A stretch of DNA of 64,000 nt from Mycobacterium sp. Root265 (GTDB lineage Bacteria > Actinomycetota > Actinomycetes > Mycobacteriales > Mycobacteriaceae): NCBI RefSeq assembly GCF_001428895.1, contig NZ_LMJA01000022.1, forward strand, positions 271,916-335,915. The letters run 5' to 3'. Shown piece by piece: positions 9,517-18,426 of the stretch. The notes under the pieces are model-generated. The model searched no databases, had not been told where the DNA came from, and saw only the letters and a list, made by a program, of their open reading frames with translations. Numbering within the stretch: the stretch's first letter is position 1; the number at the start of each line of letters is the position of its first letter. A program made the position numbers and the translations under genes.

Positions 9517-10988
9517 GCGGGCGCCTCGACGGTGGGGATGCGGATGCTGAAAGTTGTTCGGCCCGAACCTGACTGAGCATCGATGGTGCCGCCGTGCGCC
9601 TCCACGATGGACGACACGATGGACAGGCCGAGACCGAAACTGCCCGCCTCCCGGGACCGCGACTTGTCGGCGCGCACGAACCGTTCGAACAGGTGCGGCA
9701 GCAGCTCGGCCTCGATACCGGGTCCGTCATCGGCAACGCTGAGCTGCACATGCGCCGGACCGGTGACGATCGCGGTCCGCACGGTGGTGCCCTCCGGGGT
9801 GTGCACCCGGGCGTTGGACAGCAGGTTCGCAACCGTCTGATGCAGCCGGGCCCGGTCGCCGAGCACCCACACCGGATGGTCGGGCACGTCGACCAGCCAG
9901 CGGTGCGACGGTGCGGACACCGCGGCGTCGTTGACGGCGTCGACCACGAGTTCGGAGAGGTCGACCTCCGTCCGTTCCAGGTCCTGACCTTCGTCGAGGC
10001 GGGCCAGCAACAGCAGGTCGGCGACCAGTGTGGTCATCCGGCTCGCCTCCCCCTCGATCCGGGCCAGCGCGTACTCGGTCATCGTCGGCAGCGCTGCGCT
10101 GTCCTGCCTGGTCAGCTCCGCGTACCCGTGGATGGCCGCCAGCGGGGTGCGCAGCTCGTGGCTGGCGTCGGTGATGAACTGCCGCATCCGTCGGTCGGAC
10201 GCGGCGACATCGGACAGTGCGTGTTCGACGTGATCGAGCAGGGAGTTCAGGGTGGCGCCGACCAGGCCGACCTCGGTGCGCGGATCGGTGTCACCGGCGG
10301 GTACCCGCGGGGTGATGGCGTGGTTGTCGCGGTCCAGCGGCAGCGCCGCCACCTCCGCGGCGGTCGCCGACACCCGGTTCAGCGGGCGCAGCGCGAACCG
10401 CACGACGGCCAGCGTGCTCAGCGCGGTGACCACCAGCGCCAGCAGTGTCATCGCCGAGACCACCGCCGTCTCGCGGATCATCGCGTCCCAGGCCGGGGTC
10501 CGTGACACCCCGGTGACCAGGACCTCGTTCCCGTCACCGGGTCGACCGACCATGCGGTACCAGCCCAGACCGGGTAGCTCGACGCTGCGGGGCTGCGGGT
10601 CGACCCACGACATCTCGGCGATCGTGCGCACCGCATCCGGCGGCGCCTGCTCGGCATCGCCGTCGCCGAAGTGTGCCGAATCGACGGCCTGCCCACCCTG
10701 GATCAGGACGACGACGTTGCCCGGCGCCTGCCCGATCAAATTGATCAGGGGCTTCATGGCACCCGGTGCGGGCAGCTGACCGTTGGGGCCCGGGGTGCTG
10801 CGGTACTTGATCACCGAACTGACACAGCCCTGCGCCGCGCCGGCCAGTTGGGCGTCGATGATGCCCAGCACCGAGGACCGCAGCGTCACCACCGATGCCG
10901 CCCCAATGGTCGCCATCGCGAGCATCACCACGACCGAGACGCCGACCACCAGCTGCTTGAGCAGGGTCCAGCTGCGCCAGCTGCGCAT
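9495..10988 (-). CDS. Two-component sensor histidine kinase
   Basis: A 497-residue membrane kinase. It has a first membrane helix at about residues 13-35, an extracellular sensor of about 140 residues, a second helix at about 172-195 (AVVSAMTLLALVVTALSTLAVV), and a HAMP linker. The H-box ASHELRTPLAAIHGY places the phosphorylated histidine at 277. The N-box NLLSNARVHT and the glycine boxes DDGPGI and GLGLSIV follow. The ATG at 10988 shares one base with the regulator stop (TGATG). The pairing with a PhoP/TcrX-like regulator resembles TcrXY or TrcRS, but I cannot name it. This is a second system, separate from prrAB at 31.2 kb. Confidence 0.9.
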   Translation of the reverse strand: MRSWRSWTLLKQLVVGVSVVVMLAMATIGAASVVTLRSSVLGIIDAQLAGAAQGCVSSVIKYRSTPGPNGQLPAPGAMKPLINLIGQAPGNVVVLIQGGQAVDSAHFGDGDAEQAPPDAVRTIAEMSWVDPQPRSVELPGLGWYRMVGRPGDGNEVLVTGVSRTPAWDAMIRETAVVSAMTLLALVVTALSTLAVVRFALRPLNRVSATAAEVAALPLDRDNHAITPRVPAGDTDPRTEVGLVGATLNSLLDHVEHALSDVAASDRRMRQFITDASHELRTPLAAIHGYAELTRQDSAALPTMTEYALARIEGEASRMTTLVADLLLLARLDEGQDLERTEVDLSELVVDAVNDAAVSAPSHRWLVDVPDHPVWVLGDRARLHQTVANLLSNARVHTPEGTTVRTAIVTGPAHVQLSVADDGPGIEAELLPHLFERFVRADKSRSREAGSFGLGLSIVSSIVEAHGGTIDAQSGSGRTTFSIRIPTVEAPAYSPMRR

Positions 10989-11755
10989 CACGGCGCGGCG
11001 CGCAGCAGGTAGCCCACACCGCGCACGGTGTGGATCATCGGTTCGCGGTCGGTATCGAGCTTCTTGCGCAGGTAGGACACGTACAGATCGACGATGCTGG
11101 TCTTCCCCCCGAAGTCGTAGTCCCACACGTGTTGCAGTATCTCGTTGCGGCCCAATGCCCGTCGCGGATTGCGCATCATGAACCGCAGCAGGTCGAACTC
11201 GGTGGAGGTCAGGGCCACCGGCTCGCCACCGCGGGTCACCGCACGGCTGGCCACATCGAGGGAAAGGTCACCGACGGTCAGCGATTCGTCCTCGGCCGGT
11301 GTCAGATAGGCGGTGCGCCGCAGCAATCCGCGTAGCCGTGCGACCAGTTCTTCGAGCGAGAACGGTTTGGTCATGTAATCGTCGCCGCCGGCGGTCAGCC
11401 CGTTGACCCGGTCGGCCACCGAGTCGCGGGCGGTGAGGAACAGCGTCGGGGTGTAGGTGTCGGATTCGCGGATCTGGGCGAGCACGCCGAGGCCGTCGGT
11501 ATCGGGCAGCATGATGTCCAGAACCAGCAGATCAGGGGTGGCGGCGCGGTACTTGGCCACCGCTTCGGCGGCGTCGTGGGCGACGTCGATCTCCCAGCCC
11601 TCGTACTGCAGGGCCATCCTGATCAGATTGGTCAGCGCGCGTTCGTCATCGACGAGCAACACCCTGATCGGTGAGCCGTCGGCGCGGTACATCCGGGGCA
11701 GCTGCCCGAGGATGGCGCGGCGCGGCCCCTGGCCATCGGTCGGTGCGGACGTCAC
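10988..11755 (-). CDS. OmpR/PhoB-family response regulator (PhoP/TcrX-like)
   Basis: A receiver domain (VLLVDDERALTN, phospho-acceptor in LLVLDIMLPD, switch residue in LFLTARD, lysine in TKPFSLEE) followed by a winged-helix DNA-binding domain ending IHTVRGVGYLL. The FGGKTSIVDLYVSYLRKK recognition region is of PhoP/TcrX type. The start is uncertain. I use the GTG at 11755 (255 residues, VTSAPTDGQ), but an internal ATG about 66 bases downstream (MYRADGSP) is also possible, and the frame stays open upstream. It is first in the operon with the sensor kinase and divergent from the DoxX gene. Confidence 0.85.
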   Translation of the reverse strand: MTSAPTDGQGPRRAILGQLPRMYRADGSPIRVLLVDDERALTNLIRMALQYEGWEIDVAHDAAEAVAKYRAATPDLLVLDIMLPDTDGLGVLAQIRESDTYTPTLFLTARDSVADRVNGLTAGGDDYMTKPFSLEELVARLRGLLRRTAYLTPAEDESLTVGDLSLDVASRAVTRGGEPVALTSTEFDLLRFMMRNPRRALGRNEILQHVWDYDFGGKTSIVDLYVSYLRKKLDTDREPMIHTVRGVGYLLRAAP

Positions 11756-11888
11756 CGGACCATTGTCGCCGCTGCCTGTCGCGCGGTCACCCACTCCGAC
11801 ATTTGAATCGTCTATGAGAGTCGCGTCCGGTGCCCGTCCGGCCAGAAGACTTGGCCCTATCCGACATCCCACGAAAGGGTCGAACATC

Positions 11889-12299
11889 ATGTCCACCTCC
11901 ACCGCCCGCTCGACATCGACGGTCGACACCCGCCTGTCGTCGAACTCCGGTGTCGCGCTCGGCATCTTCCGCATCCTCGTCGGGCTGATGTTCGCGATGC
12001 ACGGGACAGCGAAACTGTTCGCGTTCCCCAGCGGCTCCCCGGTGACGTTCGGCGCCTGGCCGGCCTGGTGGGCCGGCGTGCTCGAGATCGTCCTCGGCCT
12101 GCTCATCACGGTGGGCCTGGCGACCAGGGTGGCAGCGTTCATCGCTTCCGGCATGATGGCGGTCGCCTACTTCTGGCGGCATTTCCCGGATGGCTTCTGG
12201 CCCATCGACAACGGTGGTGAGAGCGCGGTGCTGTACTGCTTCATCTTCCTGCTGCTGGTCTTCGTCGGCCCCGGGTCGCTCGCGGTGTCCCGCCGCTAA
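11889..12299 (+). CDS. DoxX family membrane protein, copy 1
   Basis: A 136-residue DoxX-family protein with four membrane helices and the family signature GIFRILVGLMFAMHGTAKLF. The second half holds VAYFWRHFPDGFWPIDNGGE. DoxX proteins have been tied to oxidative-stress complexes in mycobacteria, but the activity is not settled. The ATG at 11889 is preceded by a purine-rich GAAAGGG at a suitable distance. The first 20 residues are Ser/Thr-rich. It is the first of two tandem paralogues; the second lies 75 bases downstream. Confidence 0.88.
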   Translation: MSTSTARSTSTVDTRLSSNSGVALGIFRILVGLMFAMHGTAKLFAFPSGSPVTFGAWPAWWAGVLEIVLGLLITVGLATRVAAFIASGMMAVAYFWRHFPDGFWPIDNGGESAVLYCFIFLLLVFVGPGSLAVSRR

Positions 12300-12374
12300 T
12301 TGACTGAAGCGCAATATCTCTGAGCGCTGGATGTAGCCACCACTTTCCGGTACACGCGTGCCAACATCTGACGC

Positions 12375-12782
12375 ATGGCCACATCCACCATTGCCAACGT
12401 CGCACACTTCAAGGACCCGCTGACCTCCAGAGTGCCCACCGCGCTGGGCGTCTTCCGCATCCTGGTGGGCCTGATGTACGCCATGCACGGCACCGTCAAA
12501 CTGTTCGGCGTTCCCAGCGGTTCGACGGTGGCGTTCGGCGCCTGGCCGGGCTGGTGGGCGGCGGTGCTGGAAGTGGTGTTCGGGCTGCTCATCGCGGCCG
12601 GTGTGCTGACCCGCGTGGCGGCGTTCATCTCCTCGGGCGTGATGGCGGTCGCCTATTTCTGGAAACACTTCCCGGACGGCTTCTGGCCCATCGACAACGG
12701 TGGAGAGACCGCGGCGCTGTACAGCTTCATCTTCGCGCTGCTGGTGTTCACCGGCCCGGGTGCGCTGGCGCTGCGCCGCTAG
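12375..12782 (+). CDS. DoxX family membrane protein, copy 2
   Basis: A 135-residue paralogue of the preceding gene. It shares near-identical blocks such as LGVFRILVGLMYAMHGTVKL, TFGAWP/AFGAWP and FPDGFWPIDNGGE, so the two arose by tandem duplication. Four membrane helices are expected. Its N-terminus (MATSTIANVAHFKDP) differs from copy 1. Its stop codon overlaps the stop of the convergent YhgE/Pip gene by four bases. I see no clear ribosome-binding site in front of the ATG. Confidence 0.87.
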   Translation: MATSTIANVAHFKDPLTSRVPTALGVFRILVGLMYAMHGTVKLFGVPSGSTVAFGAWPGWWAAVLEVVFGLLIAAGVLTRVAAFISSGVMAVAYFWKHFPDGFWPIDNGGETAALYSFIFALLVFTGPGALALRR

Positions 12783-14785
12783 ACCTCGATCGGCGGGTTC
12801 AACCTCTCCATCGTGTACTGCCGGTCGCGGCGCGCCGCCCACGAACTGGCGGCCAGCGCCGCGATGAGCAGCCCACCGAGTACCGCGATCGCCACCACCA
12901 TCCGGGAGTCGAACCCGCCTGCGATGGTCTGCCGTAAACCGTTGACGGCGTAGGTCATCGGGTCGAACGGATGCAGTATCTGGAAGGGTTTGGCCGTGGT
13001 CTCCACCGGATAGATGCCGCCCGCCGATACCAGTTGCAGCATCAGGAACGCCAGCGTCACGACCCGTCCCACCGACACCCCGAACAACGCGTTGAACGCC
13101 TGGATGATGGCCAGGAACGTGGCACCGATCAGCAGCAGGAACGCCACCGTCGCCAGCGGGTACCTGGCCTGCAGGCCGACCCCGAAGTGCACCACCACAT
13201 ACATCACCGAGACCTGGCAGACGACGATCAACAGCGCGGGCCAGTAGGATGCCAGCACCACCCGCAGGGCACCGAGGCCGTGCACGATCGGTCGGGACTG
13301 CATGGGCTTCAACAACATCCAGATGATGAGCGCCCCGATGAACAATGCCAGCGGCAGGAAGAACGGGGCGAACCCGGTGCCGAAGGTGGCGGCCGGGTTG
13401 TCGGTCTGCAACTCCAGGCTGACGGGCGCGGCCAAGGTTCGGGCGACGTCGGTGCGCTGCTGCGGCGTCCAGTTCGGTACCTGCGCCGAGCCCTCCTTGA
13501 GCTTGCTGGCCAACTCGGCACTGCCGTCGGCCAGTTTCTGCGTGCCATCGGCCAGTTGCGTTGCCCCATCGGATAACTGACCGCCACCGTTGGCCAGTTG
13601 CACCAGGCCGCTGTTGAGCTGATGCGCACCGGTGTCGAGCCGGTCCACCCCGTCCTTCAGGGCGGCGACATCGCTGCGCAGGCCACCGTTGAGCGCCCGG
13701 GTGATGAACACCCGCAGCTTGCTGTTCGGGTCCCCGAGTTCCCCTTCCAGCCGGGACGCGCTGTCGCGCAGCCGGATCAGTCCGTCGTCGGTGGCCGGGT
13801 CGATACCGTTGGTCCGCAGCAGCCGCTGCGCCCCGGCCAGTACATCGCCGGCATGGCGCACCGTCGGGTCCGGGTTGGTCTGCAGCAAGCCGAGTGCCTG
13901 ATCGACGATGGCCGCGGCCTGCACCTGATCGATGTTCAGCGCGGCGATCCGGTCGGTGGTGGATCGCACTGCGCCGCTGAGACGCTGCGCCAGCAGACCG
14001 ACCTCGTCGGGATCGAGTTGCAGACCGCCCACCCGGTCCAGCATCTCCAACAACGGCCCGGTGGCCGAGTCCACCCGGGTGGCCAGTTGCCGGGTACCGG
14101 CCATCAGCTGAGCCGAGCCGTCGCGCGCCACAACGAGTCCGGCGGTCAACTGGTCTGCACCCGAAGCCAGCCGCTGCGCGCCGTCGTTGGCCTCGGCATT
14201 GCCGGACGCCAGTTGCTGCGCGCCGTCGGCGGCCTTCACCAGTCCGTCACCGGCGTCGGTCAGCCCGGTCAGCACCGTCTCCAGGGTGCGTTGCCCGATG
14301 CTCGCGTTGACCTGGTTGATCACCTCTCGGGCGGCGTTCTGCCCGATGATCGACCCCAGGTAGTTGTTGGCGTCGTTGAATTTGAAGTCGATGCGCGCCT
14401 GCTGCGGCGAGTCGCCGGACGGCGAGGCGACATCGGCGCTGAAGTCCTGCGGCAGCGTCACCGAGAAGTAGTACTTGCCGCTGCTCACCCCGTCGGCGGC
14501 CTCGGTGGCCGAGACCTGATGCAGTTGCAGCTGACCCGACTGCACCAGAGCGTCGGCCACCTGTGCACCGGCGTCCAGTTTCTTGCCGTCGACGACGGTG
14601 CCGGTGTCCTCGTTGACCAGCGCCACCGGCACCTTGTTCACCGCGTCGAACGGATTCCAGAACGCCCACAGATACATGGCGCCGTACAGCAGCGGCATCA
14701 GCACAACCGTGACCAGTGCGATGCGCGGCATCGCGCCACGGGAGAATCGTTTCAGGTCGGTACCCAGCGACATTCCGGCAAGCAT
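12779..14785 (-). CDS. YhgE/Pip-type ABC-2 membrane protein
   Basis: A 668-residue membrane protein of the YhgE/Pip (ABC-2 permease-like) family. One membrane helix lies near residues 20-40 (ALVTVVLMPLLYGAMYLWAF). An extracytoplasmic region of about 400 residues follows, with repeated heptad-like segments (GAHQLNSGLVQLANG, GATQLADGTQKLADG) that should form coiled coils or beta-helix turns. Five more helices lie in the last 200 residues. Family members include phage-infection protein Pip and ESX/MmpL-like envelope proteins, and the substrate is unknown. It lies two bases after the ATPase-like gene, with GGAGA ahead of the ATG at 14785. An alternative ATG lies at 14773. Confidence 0.88.
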   Translation of the reverse strand: MLAGMSLGTDLKRFSRGAMPRIALVTVVLMPLLYGAMYLWAFWNPFDAVNKVPVALVNEDTGTVVDGKKLDAGAQVADALVQSGQLQLHQVSATEAADGVSSGKYYFSVTLPQDFSADVASPSGDSPQQARIDFKFNDANNYLGSIIGQNAAREVINQVNASIGQRTLETVLTGLTDAGDGLVKAADGAQQLASGNAEANDGAQRLASGADQLTAGLVVARDGSAQLMAGTRQLATRVDSATGPLLEMLDRVGGLQLDPDEVGLLAQRLSGAVRSTTDRIAALNIDQVQAAAIVDQALGLLQTNPDPTVRHAGDVLAGAQRLLRTNGIDPATDDGLIRLRDSASRLEGELGDPNSKLRVFITRALNGGLRSDVAALKDGVDRLDTGAHQLNSGLVQLANGGGQLSDGATQLADGTQKLADGSAELASKLKEGSAQVPNWTPQQRTDVARTLAAPVSLELQTDNPAATFGTGFAPFFLPLALFIGALIIWMLLKPMQSRPIVHGLGALRVVLASYWPALLIVVCQVSVMYVVVHFGVGLQARYPLATVAFLLLIGATFLAIIQAFNALFGVSVGRVVTLAFLMLQLVSAGGIYPVETTAKPFQILHPFDPMTYAVNGLRQTIAGGFDSRMVVAIAVLGGLLIAALAASSWAARRDRQYTMERLNPPIEV

Positions 14786-14787
14786 GG

Positions 14788-15453
14788 CTAGTTCTCCACT
14801 CTGATGTCGGCGCGAGCTCCGGGAACGGGGTTGGCGGATGTGGTGATCACCGTCTGGTTCTCCCCCAAGGCGTTGAGCCGCTCCAGCACGACGGCGCGGT
14901 TGCCGTCATCGGTGATGCCGTCCAGGTCGCCGACCACCAGCAGCGGCGGTGTCCCGGTGTTGGCCAGCGCAATCCGCAACAACACCTGCGCGAGTTCGCC
15001 GAGCTGGTCGAAGTACGCACCCAGCTCCGGCAGCGCGACATCGCCGAAGGTGCTACCGCAGATATCGGCGAGATCGGTCTGGGAGGCCGGCCCGATGAAC
15101 CGGTACCACGGTGCATCCCAACGCATCTGCTCGGTGATGAGGTCGCGGACGGTGACGGACTCGGCGATCTTGTCGAGCTGGTCGATATTGGCCAGCGCCG
15201 ACACCGCGAAGATCTTGCGGGCGTCGGAACGGCCGAACACCGTCACCGTGCCCGATATCGGTCGCATCCGCCCCGCAAGGGTCAGCAGCAGTGCGGTGCG
15301 CCCGGTGCCGGCCGGATGGATCAGCGCGGTCACCCCGCCGGCGTCGACGTCCAGATCGATGGGGCCGTACACCGGGCCCCACGGCCCGCGCATGGTGATG
15401 GCGCGGGCGCTGACCGCCGGTTCGGGTTCGGGTTCAGAAACTGCGGCTGACAC
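14788..15453 (-). CDS. Degenerate ABC-transporter ATPase-like subunit
   Basis: A 221-residue protein with the length and order of an ABC nucleotide-binding domain, but with eroded motifs. The Walker A region reads HPAGTGRTALL, so the usual first glycine is histidine and the invariant lysine is arginine. No LSGGQ signature is visible; the expected place reads QLGELAQVLLRIAL. The Walker B-like strand PLLVVGDLDGI lacks the catalytic glutamate. It is the upstream partner of the YhgE/Pip protein and probably docks on it. Whether it still hydrolyses ATP is doubtful. The first 15 residues (EPEPEP) are acidic and low-complexity. Confidence 0.8.
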   Translation of the reverse strand: MSAAVSEPEPEPAVSARAITMRGPWGPVYGPIDLDVDAGGVTALIHPAGTGRTALLLTLAGRMRPISGTVTVFGRSDARKIFAVSALANIDQLDKIAESVTVRDLITEQMRWDAPWYRFIGPASQTDLADICGSTFGDVALPELGAYFDQLGELAQVLLRIALANTGTPPLLVVGDLDGITDDGNRAVVLERLNALGENQTVITTSANPVPGARADIRVEN

Positions 15454-15501
15454 CGCCCAATCTCAGCACAGCTTTCAGCCGAAGTTCAGGTACCCGCCGA
15501 A

Positions 15502-16356
15502 CTATCCCAACAGAGCGGCCGTGCGCATCCAGATGAGCGCCAGAAAGATCACGAGCACGGTGCCCGCGGTGGCCCACTGAACCAAATTTCGATGGGCGCG
15601 TGGCGCATAGACGAAGCCGGAGGCGACCAAAGCTCCTGTGATCAGACCGCCGAGGTGGCCCTGCCAGCTGATTGCGCCCGTACCCAACAACGGACCTACG
15701 AAGGTGAACGCAACGTTGAGCGCGATCAGGCCGATCATCCAGCGCACATCGAGGTTGAGCCGGCGCGACACCACGAAAATCGCACCGAACAATCCGAACA
15801 CCGCCCCTGAAGCTCCGAGCGTGGGTGTGTCGATTGGGGTTAGCAGGTAGACCAGCACCGACCCGCCGAGCGCGCTGAGCCCGTACAGCGCACCGAACCG
15901 CACCCGCCCCAACAGCCGTTCCAGCGAGGGACCGATGACGTAGAGCGCATACATGTTGAACAGGATGTGCACGATGCCGCCATGTAGGAACGCCGACGTC
16001 ACCAGACGGTAGTACTGGTCCCCTCCGGCTATGGCCCGCGGCCACAGAACGAATTCGTTGTAGACCCAGCCCGAGGCCATCTGCAGCACGAACATCACCA
16101 CGTTGATCGCGATCAGCGTGTAGGTCACCAGCGGCTTGTCGGTGGCCGCCTTGCCACCGAAGCGGCCCTGCGTCGGCCGGACGGTGGCGGCGCCCGCCGC
16201 CACACACTCGGGGCACTGGTGGCCCACCGCGGCCGAAATCATGCAGTCCCCGCAGATGTAGCGCCCGCAGCGGGTGCACTGCACGTAGGTCTGGCGACCG
16301 GGATGGCGGTAACAGACCGGGGCGGCCTGCGGGGGCACCTGCGGCGGGTAGCTCAT
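15502..16356 (-). CDS. Rhomboid intramembrane serine protease with N-terminal zinc finger
   Basis: A 284-residue protein. Residues about 10-55 hold a B-box-like zinc finger (C-x2-H...C-x2-C...C-x2-C...C-x2-C pattern in CYRHPGR, CTRCGRYICGDC and CPEC). Six or seven membrane helices follow. The catalytic serine is in GASGAVFG and the partner histidine in GHLGGL, both normal for active rhomboids, and HILFNMYAL is the conserved helix-two histidine/asparagine motif. It resembles the mycobacterial Rv0110 type. It should cleave membrane proteins within the bilayer; substrates are unknown. A longer overlapping frame on the same strand is an arginine-rich shadow. Confidence 0.9.
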   Translation of the reverse strand: MSYPPQVPPQAAPVCYRHPGRQTYVQCTRCGRYICGDCMISAAVGHQCPECVAAGAATVRPTQGRFGGKAATDKPLVTYTLIAINVVMFVLQMASGWVYNEFVLWPRAIAGGDQYYRLVTSAFLHGGIVHILFNMYALYVIGPSLERLLGRVRFGALYGLSALGGSVLVYLLTPIDTPTLGASGAVFGLFGAIFVVSRRLNLDVRWMIGLIALNVAFTFVGPLLGTGAISWQGHLGGLITGALVASGFVYAPRAHRNLVQWATAGTVLVIFLALIWMRTAALLG

Positions 16357-16377
16357 GCGTCCATTCTGGCCGATGCC

Positions 16378-16767
16378 TCAGACCAGTCCGGCCGCACGGC
16401 GTCGGGTCAGCACCCACAACACCGTGGCGGCGATGACGGCCTCGGCCAGTGAGACCGTGGTGGCCAGTCCCATCAGCGTGCTCATCGACTCGGCCGGCGG
16501 ACCGGCGACGGCCGGTTGTCCGCCGTGCCGGTGACCGGGTAGCGACAGGTGCGCGGCGACCATGGCCAGGCTCATCACCCCGACCACACACCAGATCCGA
16601 AGTGAGCCGGCACGCCACAGTTCATACCCGCAGAACAGGCAGACCGATGCCATGGCCGCGATCAGCACGGCCAGCGCGGCGCTGCTCGCGTGGCCGAGCA
16701 TCGTCAGGTGCAGCACGGCCGAGAGCACAGCGAGCACCGCACAGAGCCGCCGCCCGCACAGTGCCAT
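16378..16767 (-). CDS. Small four-helix membrane protein, unknown function
   Basis: A 129-residue hydrophobic protein with about four membrane helices. A histidine/glycine loop (HLSLPGHRHGGQP) lies between helices three and four. The C-terminus (TRRRAAGLV) is positively charged, as expected on the cytoplasmic side. I do not recognise a named family; DUF5134-like or similar mycobacterial membrane proteins are possible. It lies 21 bases upstream of the rhomboid gene on the same strand, so the two may be co-transcribed. Confidence 0.7.
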   Translation of the reverse strand: MALCGRRLCAVLAVLSAVLHLTMLGHASSAALAVLIAAMASVCLFCGYELWRAGSLRIWCVVGVMSLAMVAAHLSLPGHRHGGQPAVAGPPAESMSTLMGLATTVSLAEAVIAATVLWVLTRRRAAGLV

Positions 16768-16815
16768 GTATCAACTCTTCCAGCAGTGCGGCCTGCGCGC
16801 AGCGGGAACGACGGT

Positions 16816-18423
16816 TCACAGACCGAGGATCTGCACGCTCTCCTCACGCATCTGCACCTTGCGGATCTTGCCGGTGACGGTCATCGGGAACTCGTCGACC
16901 AGGTGCACGTACCGCGGGATCTTGTAGTGCGCGAGCCGGCCCTTCGCGAACTCGCGGACGGTCTCGACATCCAGCGGTTCGGCGCCGGGTTTCATCTTGA
17001 TCCAGACGCAGATCTCTTCGCCGTACTTGGCGTCGGGCACCCCGATCACCTGGGCGTCCTCGATCCCGGGATGGCTGTACAGAAACTCCTCGACCTCACG
17101 GGGATAGACGTTCTCGCCGCCGCGGATCACCATGTCCTTGATGCGCCCGACGATGGTGCAGTAGCCGTCCTCGCGCATCACGGCGAGGTCCCCGGTGTGC
17201 ATCCAGCCGTCCTCGTCGATCGCCTCGGCGGTCTTCTCGGGATCTTCCCAGTAGCCGAGCATCACCGAATAGCCCTTGGTGCAGAACTCGCCGGGCTGCC
17301 CGCGTTCCACGATCGCGCCGGTGTCGGGGTCGACGATCTTCACCTCGACGTGCGGGTGCGCGCGGCCGATGGTCGCGGTGCGCCGTTCCAGATCGTCGTC
17401 GTGCAGGGTCTGGCACGACACCGGCGAGGTCTCGGTCATGCCGTAGGCGATGGCCACCTCGGCCATGTGCATGTCGTTGATGCAGCGCTTCATCACCTCG
17501 ATCGGGCAGACCGCGCCGGCCATGACGCCGGTCCGCAGACTCGACAGGTCACGCTCGGGAAAACTCGGGTGGTTCTGCATGGCGATGAACATGGTCGGCA
17601 CCCCATAGACGCCGGTACAGCGTTCGGCCTCAATGGTTTCCAGCGTGACGCCGGGTTCGAAGCCGGGTGCCGGGATCACCATGGTCACACCGTGTGTGGT
17701 GCAGCCCAGGTTGCCCATCACCATGCCGAAGCAATGGTAGAACGGCACCGGGATGCACAGCCGATCGCCCGGTTTGAGGTTGATGCCCTCGGTGACGAAG
17801 AAGCCGTTGTTGAGGATGTTGCGGTGCGACAGCGTCGCGCCCTTCGGGAAACCCGTTGTGCCCGAGGTGTACTGGATATTGATCGGGTCGGTGTTGACCA
17901 GCGTGGCCTGCCGGTCCCGCAGCTCACTTTCCGGGACCGCGGCGGCCCGCAGCGCCGCCCAGTCCTCGGTACCCAGGAAGATCACCTCGGTCAGGGTGGG
18001 CGCCTCGGTGCGCACCTCGCCGACCATGGCGACATAGTCCGATGTCTTGAATTCGGTGGCCGAGATGAGCATCCGCACGCCCGACTGGTCGAGCACGTAG
18101 CCCAGTTCATGGGTGCGGTAGGCCGGGTTGATGTTGACCAGGATGGCGCCGATCTTGGCCGTCGCGTACTGCACGACGGTCCACTCGGCACGGTTGGGCG
18201 ACCAGATACCCACCCGGTCACCCTTGGCGATGCCGCGGGCCAGCAATCCTCGTGCCACCACATCGATCTCGTCGTTGAGTTCGCGGTAGGTCCAGCGCAA
18301 CCCCTGCGCGACATCGACGAGTGCCTCGGTGTCTGGGTGCTCGGCCGCGGTGCGCTCGAAGTTCGCACCGATGGTGTCCTCGATGATCGGGACCTCGGTG
18401 GGCCCGGCGTCATAACTCTTCAT
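16816..18423 (-). CDS. AMP-binding acyl-CoA synthetase (FadD35-like)
   Basis: A 535-residue adenylate-forming enzyme. The P-loop-like AMP motif is [18 protein letters not shown] (around residue 180), the substrate/AMP motif is YGMTETSP, and the C-terminal hinge [30 protein letters not shown] is intact. The catalytic lysine lies in [13 protein letters not shown] near the end. It should activate a carboxylic acid with ATP and CoA; the medium/short-chain fatty acid range is plausible. It resembles FadD35-type enzymes of mycobacteria, but I do not assign the name. It follows the other synthetase gene by three bases, so both belong to one leftward operon. Confidence 0.9.
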   Translation of the reverse strand: MKSYDAGPTEVPIIEDTIGANFERTAAEHPDTEALVDVAQGLRWTYRELNDEIDVVARGLLARGIAKGDRVGIWSPNRAEWTVVQYATAKIGAILVNINPAYRTHELGYVLDQSGVRMLISATEFKTSDYVAMVGEVRTEAPTLTEVIFLGTEDWAALRAAAVPESELRDRQATLVNTDPINIQYTSGTTGFPKGATLSHRNILNNGFFVTEGINLKPGDRLCIPVPFYHCFGMVMGNLGCTTHGVTMVIPAPGFEPGVTLETIEAERCTGVYGVPTMFIAMQNHPSFPERDLSSLRTGVMAGAVCPIEVMKRCINDMHMAEVAIAYGMTETSPVSCQTLHDDDLERRTATIGRAHPHVEVKIVDPDTGAIVERGQPGEFCTKGYSVMLGYWEDPEKTAEAIDEDGWMHTGDLAVMREDGYCTIVGRIKDMVIRGGENVYPREVEEFLYSHPGIEDAQVIGVPDAKYGEEICVWIKMKPGAEPLDVETVREFAKGRLAHYKIPRYVHLVDEFPMTVTGKIRKVQMREESVQILGL

Positions 18424-18426
18424 CGC

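Noticed and set aside
13460-14250. Repeated LADG/QLASG-coding segments as a DNA repeat or CRISPR-like array
   Set aside because: They are degenerate coding repeats of the YhgE/Pip coiled region, without constant spacers or DNA-level identity.
15434-16618. 394-codon minus-strand frame overlapping the rhomboid gene
   Set aside because: Arginine-rich shadow in another frame; the rhomboid frame has the zinc finger and the GxSG motif.
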